48,359 bases of DNA, taken from assembly GCA_030744755.1 (NCBI GenBank), contig JASLPY010000038.1:1-48359 (forward strand). Reading direction: 5' to 3'. This document shows positions 17,761-25,516 of this stretch, piece after piece. The translations under genes were made by a program, and so were the position numbers. This DNA comes from Kiritimatiellia bacterium (GTDB lineage Bacteria; Verrucomicrobiota; Kiritimatiellia; UBA8416; JADHWI01). Within the stretch, counting starts at the first letter, position 1. Every line of letters begins with the position of its first letter. Under the pieces are notes generated by a model. That model was not told the DNA's origin, made no database searches, and was given only the letters and a program-made list of their open reading frames with translations.

Positions 17761-17777
17761 TCGCTATTTCCTCATGG
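17687..17777. repeat. Duplicated 91-bp leader plus signal-peptide segment, copy B
   Basis: This is the partner of 15058-15148. It includes the GAGG ribosome-binding region, the start codon and the signal peptide of the enolase-like gene. The two copies differ at roughly a dozen positions and have no indels. Confidence 0.85.
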
Positions 17778-17810
17778 TTGCCTGTTCGACTAATTATCTC
17801 TTAGGTATTG

Positions 17811-17951
17811 TTACGGTTTTCGGCCAGCCGGGATGTTGCTGATGTTTTTTGGCCAATAAAGTTCATCTAGTGACTGCCTATATTCTACTGGCCATGTAAC
17901 GCTGGACACCTGTGTCCAAAAGCAGTCTTCAAGGTTCAAATCAACCGGCAT
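17811..17951 (-). CDS. Possible 46-residue ORF coupled to the preceding sulfatase
   Basis: An ATG overlaps the TAA stop of the sulfatase at 17951-19408 (TAATG, one shared base) and opens a 46-codon frame. The product begins MPVDLNLEDCFWTQ and ends near WPKNISNIPAGRKP. The acidic-aromatic composition (four Trp, two Tyr) and the stop/start overlap are protein-like. I recognise no family and see no signal peptide. It may be a real small protein, a relic of the C-terminus of a lost gene, or chance. An inverted repeat at 17903-17918 lies inside it. It fills an otherwise empty 190-bp gap. Confidence 0.35.
   Translation of the reverse strand: MPVDLNLEDCFWTQVSSVTWPVEYRQSLDELYWPKNISNIPAGRKP
17903..17918. 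repeat. Perfect 7-bp inverted repeat with 2-nt spacer
   Basis: TGGACAC-CT-GTGTCCA lies downstream of the five-sulfatase chain. It could be an operator-like dyad or an RNA hairpin. No T-run follows on the minus strand, so I do not call it an intrinsic terminator. Confidence 0.5.
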
Positions 17952-19408
17952 TATTCATTCTCGTTTGTGGGGCTTCCTTTGCGCTTTGTTCCATTAAGAG
18001 GAACCCCGGTTTGGCGGTCCAAATGTCCCTTATAGTGATCGGCTCCTTTGAACGGGTAATCGCCCACCTTAATCAACTCTGCTTTCAGCCGTTCCGCCAT
18101 CTTCGCCTGCAGCTTTTCCGCCTCCGGTTTCCCCGCCAGATTGTTCATCTGGTACGGATCTTTCTCGCAATCAAAAAGGAACTTCTCCCCGTTGCCGGCT
18201 TGTTCAGCATACCAGTAGCGGGCGGTGCGAACTCCCCGGTAGGGATTGAAGAAGTTGTTCTGCGGCACGATCTGCATCGTCAACGCCGCGCGGTCGATCT
18301 CTTTACCCGGCTCCTTGAACAATATCGAGAGGTCTTCGCCCTCGATCGTGTCCGGTATTTCAATATCCGTCAGTGCGAGCAGGGTCGGCAGAATATCGGG
18401 CGTATTCAGCGGGGTTTTCACTTTGCGCGCTTTTCCGTCGGTCAGCGGCGGATAGCGGAACAGGAACGGAACCCGGTTGGCCTCATCATACGGGTGCAGT
18501 TTGGCGCTGGGCCGTTTGCCGTGCGAGCCCATCATTTCGCCGTGGTCTGAGGTGAAAACGACAATCGTGTTGTCCGCAATTCCCAATTCGTCGAGCGTGT
18601 CCAATAAATCGCCGACACATTGATCGATGGCGGTGCAGTGTCCGTAATAGCCCTGCAGTTCTTCGCGGATTTTGGATTCGGGATATTTTTCCGTAAACTC
18701 GACGTTCGGGCGCAGCTTCAATGATTCGGGCGGATAGAGTGCTTTCAACTCTTTGGGTGCGGTTTTGTGCGGGAAATGCGGGCCGCCGAACGAGAAAAAG
18801 AAGAGGAACGGTTTTTCGTCGTTGGCATGCTTGCGGATGTAGGCTTGCGCGTCTTTGGTTTGCGCGTAGGCGTCGTAGCCGTCCCACATTTTGAGTTTCG
18901 GGTCGTTGTTGTCATAGTAGTGCGATCTTGGGTAGTTATGGGTGATATCGAGCACTTTCCAGTAGTCGAAACCCTGTCGGCGTTCCGGCGGGATGTAGGT
19001 GTTGCGGCCGTGCGCGTCGAGATGCCATTTGCCGATATAGGCGGTGTTGTATCCGGCTTCTTTGAAGAGTTCGCCCATCGTGAGCTCTTCGGAAGGCAGA
19101 TAGAGGTCGTTGTCGTACATTCCCGTGCTGAGCGGGAAACGCCCGGTCAGCAAGGCCGCGCGATACGGGGTGCAAATCGCACAGACCGAAATGGTGGTAT
19201 CAAAATTGATGCCCTCTTCGGCGAGTTTATCGAGGCGCGGCGTTTGTACGTTCGGGTCTCCCGCATAGCCCAGCGCCTGCGCCCGCCACTGGTCGGTCAG
19301 AATAAAGATAACATTCGGCTGTGACTCCGATGCGACCGCTGAAAGCGCGCCCAATAAACAAATCGCCAAAGCAAAACCCGCTCTCTTTATCCTATTCTCT
19401 TTACTCAC
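17951..19408 (-). CDS. Sulfatase (S1) with CTPYR active-site motif
   Basis: A 485-residue exported sulfatase with a Sec signal peptide ending near ALSAVASES. The catalytic domain shows ILTDQWRAQALGYAGDP (DQ rather than the usual DD metal pair), the formylglycine site C79-T-P-Y-R, YIGKWHLDAHGRN, and FTSDHGEMMGSHGKRP. Tyrosine replaces the usual serine at the fourth motif position, as also in the sulfatase at 30247-31680. The C-terminal part carries FLFDCEKDPYQMNNLAGKPEAE, the usual tail of S1 sulfatases. The start is a GTG whose GTGA overlaps the stop of the upstream sulfatase by four bases. It is the last of five sulfatases in the coupled run 17951-25377. The substrate is unknown. Confidence 0.9.
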   Translation of the reverse strand: MSKENRIKRAGFALAICLLGALSAVASESQPNVIFILTDQWRAQALGYAGDPNVQTPRLDKLAEEGINFDTTISVCAICTPYRAALLTGRFPLSTGMYDNDLYLPSEELTMGELFKEAGYNTAYIGKWHLDAHGRNTYIPPERRQGFDYWKVLDITHNYPRSHYYDNNDPKLKMWDGYDAYAQTKDAQAYIRKHANDEKPFLFFFSFGGPHFPHKTAPKELKALYPPESLKLRPNVEFTEKYPESKIREELQGYYGHCTAIDQCVGDLLDTLDELGIADNTIVVFTSDHGEMMGSHGKRPSAKLHPYDEANRVPFLFRYPPLTDGKARKVKTPLNTPDILPTLLALTDIEIPDTIEGEDLSILFKEPGKEIDRAALTMQIVPQNNFFNPYRGVRTARYWYAEQAGNGEKFLFDCEKDPYQMNNLAGKPEAEKLQAKMAERLKAELIKVGDYPFKGADHYKGHLDRQTGVPLNGTKRKGSPTNENE

Positions 19409-20940
19409 TTTCTACGTTTCCCTTTTTTCTTGCTGGATTTAGCGCCTGGCACACCCACCAGTTCCGGGCGATACTGAGCTGGGTCAAACGCAGGATTTGG
19501 AAGCGGGACCACTGCATTGCTTTCAGTAAGATACTCCTCTATCTTCTTATCCAAACTGGCCACCCGCTCCGGATACTGGCTCGACAGGTCGGTGGTTTCT
19601 CCGAGATCCTCAGCCAGGTTATACAGGCGATAGCCATGTTTACCGTCTTCTCCCCCATGGAATAGTCGGATTAACTTCCAATCCCCAGCATGTACGCAGA
19701 CCGAGTCGGGAAGCCAGTCTGGCACTCTTTGAGGAGCAAAGGGGAAGTAGGTGAATATGGCGTCCCGATCCAGTTTACCGCCCTTCAGCACAGGCAGTAT
19801 GTCGAGTCCATCCACCACATGATCACCCGGAACATCGAGCCCCAGTTGTTGCGCAAAGGTCGGATAAAAGTCTGACGTCTGAATCGGCTCGTCACTCCGG
19901 CTGCCCGGTGTCGTGACCCCCGGCCAAACCACAATGGCGGGAACCCGAATTCCACCTTCAAAGATGGTTCCTTTACCTCCGCGCAGGGGACGGTTACTTG
20001 TCGCCGAAGGAGCGTCAGGGAGCTTTGCGTACATATGCCCGCCATTGTCCGAGTAGAAAACAATAATGGTATTGTCCGCGATGCCGGCGGCATCCACCAT
20101 ATCGAGCAGTGTCCCCACCGCATCATCAAGCGAGTGAACCATCGCCGCATAGAGTGCAGAGCGCTGAGCATCCTTGGGATCGATCTTCTTGCGGTACATC
20201 TCGATCAGTTCCTCTTTCGCTTGAAAAGGCGCGTGAACCGAGAACTGCCAGTAATTCATGAAGAAAGGGCGGTCGCTTTGAAGCGAGTCGAACCATTGGG
20301 TCGCCTCCTGCGCCATGCGGTCCTCAATATGTTCGTTGGGTTTCGGGTTTTTGAGCTCTTTGTATTTCCAGGGAGCAAGATAACCACCTGCAGGACCGGA
20401 GCCGGCGGCATGAGGGAGACTCACATCGAATCCATGATTAAGGGGCGTATAGGGATCGTGCCCCAGATGCCATTTACCAAAATGAGCCGTCTGATATCCC
20501 TTTGCCTTAAAGAGTTTCCCCAGCGTCGGGAAACGGGTATCGAGCCGGGTCACAGACGACACGCTTCTGGCTTTGACTCCAGGTGGTGCACTTGCATCGA
20601 CAACGGCTTTGAGCCGCACTACACCCGGTATATGATGCTCAGGTCGCGTTGATCCGTGTCGTGCCGGGGTCTGTCCGGTGAGCAGGCTGGCGCGTGTGGG
20701 CGAACACAGCGGACTGTTGGAGTAGGCTCGAGTGAACGTCATCCCCCGCTTGGCCAGGCGCGCAATGTTCGGAGTCGGGTAAAGCTTAGTATGGCCGTAC
20801 AGGGTGGTATCGGCCCAGCCCAGGTCATCAGCCAGAATAAAGATAATATTAGGTGAAGTCTTTTCCTGCGCGTTGACGGTTACACAACAGCAAGCCAGAA
20901 GTGCGCTTGCTGCAATAGTCATTTTGATGTAATTCATCAT
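19405..20940 (-). CDS. Sulfatase (S1, arylsulfatase A-like) with CSPTR motif
   Basis: A 511-residue exported sulfatase. The N-terminus MTIAASALLACCCVTVNAQ is a Sec signal; LLAC makes a lipoprotein form possible but not clear. Catalytic landmarks are ILADDLGWADTTLYG, C79-S-P-T-R-A-S-L-L-T-G, HFGKWHLGHDPYTPLNHGFD, QFSVHAPFQ and FYSDNGGHMY, followed by RGGKGTIFEGGIRVPAIVVWPG. These are the standard arylsulfatase A-like blocks. The C-terminus is strongly basic (SSKKKGKRRK). Both ends overlap neighbours by four bases: ATGA with the gene upstream and GTGA with the gene downstream. The purine-rich codons of the tail lie where the next gene needs a ribosome binding site. Confidence 0.92.
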   Translation of the reverse strand: MMNYIKMTIAASALLACCCVTVNAQEKTSPNIIFILADDLGWADTTLYGHTKLYPTPNIARLAKRGMTFTRAYSNSPLCSPTRASLLTGQTPARHGSTRPEHHIPGVVRLKAVVDASAPPGVKARSVSSVTRLDTRFPTLGKLFKAKGYQTAHFGKWHLGHDPYTPLNHGFDVSLPHAAGSGPAGGYLAPWKYKELKNPKPNEHIEDRMAQEATQWFDSLQSDRPFFMNYWQFSVHAPFQAKEELIEMYRKKIDPKDAQRSALYAAMVHSLDDAVGTLLDMVDAAGIADNTIIVFYSDNGGHMYAKLPDAPSATSNRPLRGGKGTIFEGGIRVPAIVVWPGVTTPGSRSDEPIQTSDFYPTFAQQLGLDVPGDHVVDGLDILPVLKGGKLDRDAIFTYFPFAPQRVPDWLPDSVCVHAGDWKLIRLFHGGEDGKHGYRLYNLAEDLGETTDLSSQYPERVASLDKKIEEYLTESNAVVPLPNPAFDPAQYRPELVGVPGAKSSKKKGKRRK

Positions 20941-22427
20941 CTGTCTTTCCGCTTGCTATCTTTCCTTTTCGGTTTTGCTTTCTTGACTGAAGCTTCCTCG
21001 GGCGGCGGAGTGTAGTTGCTGCTTCCATCGTCATTGCGGGCAAATTTAAAGGCTTCCGTGTCCCCGGTTGATTCGCTCCACTCTGCGAGCAGTTTCCGAT
21101 GATCCTGCAGGATTTTCTTATATTCTGGATGATCAACCAGGTTACGCATCTCGCCGGGGTCCTTTTTCAGATCGACCAGGGACTCTTTACTGGTTGGATC
21201 AGAGAAGGTGGTGTACTTGTATTTCTCACTCCGGAGCATCCGCCATTTCGCATCTTCCGACACGACATACTCACGCCAGTCAGTGACGGGTTTACCTTCA
21301 GCAACCGGGCGCAGGCTTTTACCGATAAGGTGTTCGGGAATTTCGACGCCGGCGTAGTCACAGATAGTCGGAAGAATATCGAGCCCGGAAGAAACGAGGT
21401 GTTCGTCATCAACCTGCCCCGCCGGAATATGCCCTTTATATTTCATAATAAACGGAATGCCGACCGACTCCTCATAGGGGAAGGATTTGCTTGGCAGTCG
21501 GTGACTTGCATCCATATTGCCGTGATCACTGGTGAAAATAATCAGCGTGTTATCATCCAACCCGGCCTGTTTCAATCCGTCAAGAATCTTGCCGATTTCA
21601 CCATCCACCCGTTCCGTAAGTCGGTGGTAGATATAGCGATTGATTCGCCACGCTTTCTCATCATACTCGTTGCGCATCGTCAACGATGGCGTTGTCGCCC
21701 TGGTGCTCAGTTTTGCTTGAATACCGGAAGGTTCCCCCTCTTGTATGCCGTAATTATCGGGAAGCGGAGGCAGCTTATCCAGCGGCATTGCCATGGCCTC
21801 CTGATAAAGATCCTTCACGCGGGCGCGGGATCCCTTCCCGATATGCTCCTTGTGCGCGTAACAGATATCGTGCGGATTGATAAACGATGCCACCGCGAAA
21901 AACGGCTTGTCCCGCTTTTGCTTGATAAATTCAAGGCAGGCTCCCGGCAACTGGTCGCGCTCATTTCTGAAATACTTGTCGTATCCCGCTTCAGTCGGTT
22001 TCAATTGCCCGCACATATGCACCTTCCCGCCATAGAAGGTGTCATACCCAGCGCGCTTCATAATTTTCCCCATTGAATTCTCATCAATGTGCTGAGGAAG
22101 TGTCGCTTTCATCCCTGTTCCGTTATCACCCGCGCCAAATCGACCGGGCATCATCCCTGTTGCCATGCTCATCCGGCTCGGGACACACACCGGGTTCGCG
22201 GAATAGGCTTTCTCAAAGCGAATACCTTCCGCCGCCAAACCATCCAGGTGTGGGGTTTTCAACCACTTGTTGTCCGCACAACTCATCATGCGGTCGTGCT
22301 GCTGGTCGGTCATGATGAACAGGATATTCGGCTTGCTTTTCAAACCTGTTGCTGCCCGCAGCAGCGATGGCACCATCAGAGCCCCACTGCCCGCCGCGCT
22401 TGTTTTTAAAAATTCTCTACGTTTCAT
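20937..22427 (-). CDS. Tat-exported sulfatase (S1) with CVPSR motif
   Basis: A 496-residue sulfatase with a Tat signal (MKRREFLKTSAAGSGALMVPS), so it is probably exported folded. The core shows IMTDQQHDRMMSCADN (DQ metal pair), the formylglycine site C81-V-P-S-R, YGGKVHMCGQLKPTEAGYDKYF, FINPHDICYAH and FTSDHGNMDASHRLPSK. It closely resembles the Tat sulfatase at 28637-30190 (YGGKVHI, SPHDICYM, DHGDMDSAHR), so these two are paralogues. The C-terminus is basic (KKAKPKRKDSKRKDR). It overlaps both neighbours by ATGA and is the third gene of the coupled chain. Confidence 0.92.
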   Translation of the reverse strand: MKRREFLKTSAAGSGALMVPSLLRAATGLKSKPNILFIMTDQQHDRMMSCADNKWLKTPHLDGLAAEGIRFEKAYSANPVCVPSRMSMATGMMPGRFGAGDNGTGMKATLPQHIDENSMGKIMKRAGYDTFYGGKVHMCGQLKPTEAGYDKYFRNERDQLPGACLEFIKQKRDKPFFAVASFINPHDICYAHKEHIGKGSRARVKDLYQEAMAMPLDKLPPLPDNYGIQEGEPSGIQAKLSTRATTPSLTMRNEYDEKAWRINRYIYHRLTERVDGEIGKILDGLKQAGLDDNTLIIFTSDHGNMDASHRLPSKSFPYEESVGIPFIMKYKGHIPAGQVDDEHLVSSGLDILPTICDYAGVEIPEHLIGKSLRPVAEGKPVTDWREYVVSEDAKWRMLRSEKYKYTTFSDPTSKESLVDLKKDPGEMRNLVDHPEYKKILQDHRKLLAEWSESTGDTEAFKFARNDDGSSNYTPPPEEASVKKAKPKRKDSKRKDR

Positions 22428-23899
22428 GATTCATCTCCGACTTGCGTCTTCTGTTTTCTATTCTTCCGACCGCCCTTCCCCCTCTTCTTTGGTGCGGATT
22501 TGGTTCGAGGGGAGCGCTCTTCCTCCGTAAACGCGCCGCCGCGCAGTTCAATCTCTTCATCGCAGCGTCCACGCATCTTCTCGAGAACCGCTCTATACTC
22601 TGGATTCGATGCCAGGTTTTTGAGCTGGTCGGGATCCTGTTTGAGGTCATGCAGGAACTCGTGATCGTTCCCGAAGTAGCGGGCATATACATAGCGCTCG
22701 CCGTGGATACCTTCCCAGTTGGGAATCGACGGCATGCCCGCGCAGAATTCACCGAGGAAATCGGTGCGCCAGTCCTTTGGGCGTTTGCCATCGACAAACG
22801 GCTTCAGGCTGCGCCCATGATAATGCTCCGGAACAGGGAGATCGGCGTACTCCAGGATCGTGGCGGTGATATCGGCGTTCAGTGCAATCTGCGGGACGGC
22901 CTGCGGGCTCTTACCGCGCGGATCAACGACAATCAATGGCACACGCAGCGCTTCGTCGTAGTGCGTCCACTTGCCGGCAAACCCCCTATTCCCGGCGTAG
23001 TAACCGTTATCTGCAGAGAAAATGAGAATCGTATTGTCATAGACGCCTGCCGCTCTCAGCTTTTCGATGACGCGGCCGACGACATTGTCGATGCCCGAAA
23101 TCATCCTCAGATAATTGCGCATGTTGTGCTGATATTTTTCGGGCGTGTCCCAGCGCCATTTATAGCGATTCAGGTGGATTGAATTCTGCATAAACCCGGG
23201 TTGGGACTCGAAGATCGCAGGGTCGTTGAGCCGCGGCAACGGCATCGGGATTCCCTCGTACAAGTGCTCTGTCGCCTTCGGGTGCGGGAAATGGTCTTCC
23301 TTGTCACTGTCCTCGGCGTGGGCCGCATTGAAACAGAGGTTCAGGTTAAAGGGCCTGTCTTTCGGGGCGGAATCAATGAATTGCTCTGCCTCATCGCCGA
23401 TCAGCTCGGTTTCGTGGCGGAGCGTGCCGTCTTCCTGTTTTTTGAAATAGGGATTGCGCCCGATCTTCTTGAACTGGTCGAACATCTTTTTCTGTTCGCC
23501 TTCCGCAAACTTCACGTGGCTTTTCCCGAAGTAGCCGACGTTGTATCCGGCATCTTTCAACAGGCGCGGATAGGAGGCAGATGACCACTGCAGATCCATG
23601 ACTCGAGTGCTCGGCGCGCCCGTCCCGTAGCGGTGTCCGCGTAGATACATTCCACTGAAGATGGTGGCGCGGCTGATCCAGCAGGTCGCGGTATTGACGT
23701 ACATTCTATCGAACCGCGCACCCCGCTCCGCCAAGCGGTCAATGTTCGGGGTTTGAACCACCGGGTGCCCGCTGTATCCGAAGAAGTCGTAGCGGATGTC
23801 ATCCGTCAGGAAGAACACAATATTCGGGCGCTCTGCAGCGGACACAGAAAGTGCCAGCGCTGCACAAACCATCCACCAACACGTTGTGACTTTTCTCAT
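22424..23899 (-). CDS. Sulfatase (S1) with unusual CWISR active-site motif
   Basis: A 491-residue exported sulfatase. Signal peptide about residues 1-21. Core motifs: FLTDDIRYDFFGYSGHP, the active-site pentapeptide C73-W-I-S-R, YFGKSHVKF in place of GKWHL, FNAAHAEDSDKEDHFPHPKA, and FSADNGYYAGNRGFAGKWTHYDEALRVPL. The third pentapeptide position is isoleucine, not the proline or alanine of the common CxPxR/CxAxR formylglycine signature, though the cysteine and arginine are kept. It either belongs to a known divergent S1 subfamily or depends on a tolerant maturase. The C-terminus is Lys/Arg-rich (KKRGKGGRKNRKQK) and ends in GDES. It overlaps both neighbours by ATGA. Confidence 0.9.
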   Translation of the reverse strand: MRKVTTCWWMVCAALALSVSAAERPNIVFFLTDDIRYDFFGYSGHPVVQTPNIDRLAERGARFDRMYVNTATCWISRATIFSGMYLRGHRYGTGAPSTRVMDLQWSSASYPRLLKDAGYNVGYFGKSHVKFAEGEQKKMFDQFKKIGRNPYFKKQEDGTLRHETELIGDEAEQFIDSAPKDRPFNLNLCFNAAHAEDSDKEDHFPHPKATEHLYEGIPMPLPRLNDPAIFESQPGFMQNSIHLNRYKWRWDTPEKYQHNMRNYLRMISGIDNVVGRVIEKLRAAGVYDNTILIFSADNGYYAGNRGFAGKWTHYDEALRVPLIVVDPRGKSPQAVPQIALNADITATILEYADLPVPEHYHGRSLKPFVDGKRPKDWRTDFLGEFCAGMPSIPNWEGIHGERYVYARYFGNDHEFLHDLKQDPDQLKNLASNPEYRAVLEKMRGRCDEEIELRGGAFTEEERSPRTKSAPKKRGKGGRKNRKQKTQVGDES

Positions 23900-25377
23900 T
23901 TCCTCCCCTTCGCTTTGCGCTTGGCTTCTTTCGCGGCTTTTCTGGCGGCCTTCATTTGCTTCTCTTGTTCGGCAGTAGGCTTTGTATAGATCACCTTGCC
24001 ATCGGTGAAAATCCAGCGGCCTTTCGGCGTTAGATCCTGATTCGGAACCCCACCTCTGGGAGGCCGGTTATCCATATCGTACATCGGCGGGAGTTCGCCC
24101 GACCATTCACGGTGTTTTCTTTCGAGCTGCTTGACGACTTCGGGGAACTGTTGGGCCACATCGTTTTCTTCGCGCGGGTCTTTCTTAAGGTCATACAGCC
24201 GCCAGGGGTCTTCCGGCAGCGCCCGATACAAACGCCAGTTGCCAAAGCGAACCGCCTGAATGTTCCGGTTTCGCTGGCTGTTCCCTTGGTTAAACCAGTA
24301 AACGTAATCGCGGACATTGCCTTTCTTCTTTCCGGTCAGCCACGGCATCACATCAACCCCGTCGAGATGTTCCGGAAGCGGCAGATTCGCGGCTGCGAGC
24401 ATGGTGGCATAAAAATCGAACGTACACATCATCCCGTCATAACGCGTGCCTTTAGGGATCACACCCGGCCAGGATACGATTCCCGGCGTAAGCGTCCATC
24501 CAACCTGTTCTCGGCTTTTGGGGCCTTTCCCGCCGCGGTACGGAGTTGAGGTTCCGCCTTCGCCGACATTTGGACCGTTATCACTCGCGAAAATGATCAA
24601 CGTATTTTCGCGCATCTTGTGCTTGTCCAGATAATCGAGTAGTCTGCCCACCTGATCGTCAAGCGCCACAATCCCGCCGCCGAGCAAGCGCCGGTTCGAG
24701 CCGTGCGTCTTACTGATGGGTAATCCCTTCGGCACAGAGGTTCGCTCGCAATAGGCTTCGGGCGTATTGCTGTGCGGCGAATGTACGGCCAGCGGCGACC
24801 AGTACATCATGAACGGCTTTCCTTTTTTTCGGTTCCGGTCCACAAACTCAATCAGTCGGTCCCCGTCCATTTCCGTAAGCCAGGTCTCTTCGCCTTTTTC
24901 ATTCAGGCGCATAAACAATAGTCCGTTTGGCGCTCTCGGCGGATCGACGGCCACTTCCATGAACCCACGTTCAGACGGCGGTTGGTGATATCCAACATCC
25001 CATTTCCCGACCTGCCCTGTAACGTAGCCGTGATCGCGGAACACTTCGGCAAACGTAGGTTCTTCAGGCAGCGGCATTCCGCGCGACATGCCGTATTTAC
25101 CGAAGCGCTGCGCGTAGGTTCCCATCAACAGGCTGTACCGGCTCGGGCAGCAAGGCGGATTGCTGACGTACATCTGCGTGAGCATGACGCCCTCTTCGGC
25201 GAGCCGGTCGATATGCGGGGTCGGGATGTCCTTGCAGCCGAACGCGCCCACATCGCCCATCCCGAGATCGTCGATAAACAGCATAACAATATTCGGGCGC
25301 GTTTCGGCAGGCTTCGACCAAACCGTCAGGCAACAAGCCAAAGACATCAATAATGCTGCAATGTATTTCTTCATCAT
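23896..25377 (-). CDS. Sulfatase (S1) with CCPSR motif and GKWD replacement
   Basis: A 493-residue exported sulfatase, first gene of the five-gene coupled chain. Signal peptide about residues 1-21 (MMKKYIAALLMSLACCLTVW). Core: LFIDDLGMGDVGAFGCKD, formylglycine site C76-C-P-S-R, QVGKWDVGYHQPPSERGF, SPLAVHSPHSNTPEAY and FASDNGPNVGEGG. The histidine of the usual GKWH block is aspartate here. The C-terminus is long and basic (KQMKAARKAAKEAKRKAKGRK). Its final codons contain GGGGAGG, a strong ribosome binding site for the overlapping next gene. I use the ATG at 25377; a GTG at 25386 would add three residues, and neither has a clear upstream site. A 140-bp gap separates it from the rhamnosidase gene, and a promoter there is possible but not visible. 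Confidence 0.9.
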   Translation of the reverse strand: MMKKYIAALLMSLACCLTVWSKPAETRPNIVMLFIDDLGMGDVGAFGCKDIPTPHIDRLAEEGVMLTQMYVSNPPCCPSRYSLLMGTYAQRFGKYGMSRGMPLPEEPTFAEVFRDHGYVTGQVGKWDVGYHQPPSERGFMEVAVDPPRAPNGLLFMRLNEKGEETWLTEMDGDRLIEFVDRNRKKGKPFMMYWSPLAVHSPHSNTPEAYCERTSVPKGLPISKTHGSNRRLLGGGIVALDDQVGRLLDYLDKHKMRENTLIIFASDNGPNVGEGGTSTPYRGGKGPKSREQVGWTLTPGIVSWPGVIPKGTRYDGMMCTFDFYATMLAAANLPLPEHLDGVDVMPWLTGKKKGNVRDYVYWFNQGNSQRNRNIQAVRFGNWRLYRALPEDPWRLYDLKKDPREENDVAQQFPEVVKQLERKHREWSGELPPMYDMDNRPPRGGVPNQDLTPKGRWIFTDGKVIYTKPTAEQEKQMKAARKAAKEAKRKAKGRK

Positions 25378-25516
25378 TCTTTTCACAGATGAAACAAGTC
25401 ATCTTCGCTATGTCAGTTTCTCATGGTGCATCATCGAGGCCGTTTCCGCCTATATTGAGATAATTGCTGATTATTCAAGGATAACAACTTCACGCGGGTT
25501 CTACTCAACTTCTATC

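Noticed and set aside
17903..17918. Intrinsic terminator
   Set aside because: The stem is good but no T-run follows on the minus strand, and the next gene continues in the same direction 143 bp on.
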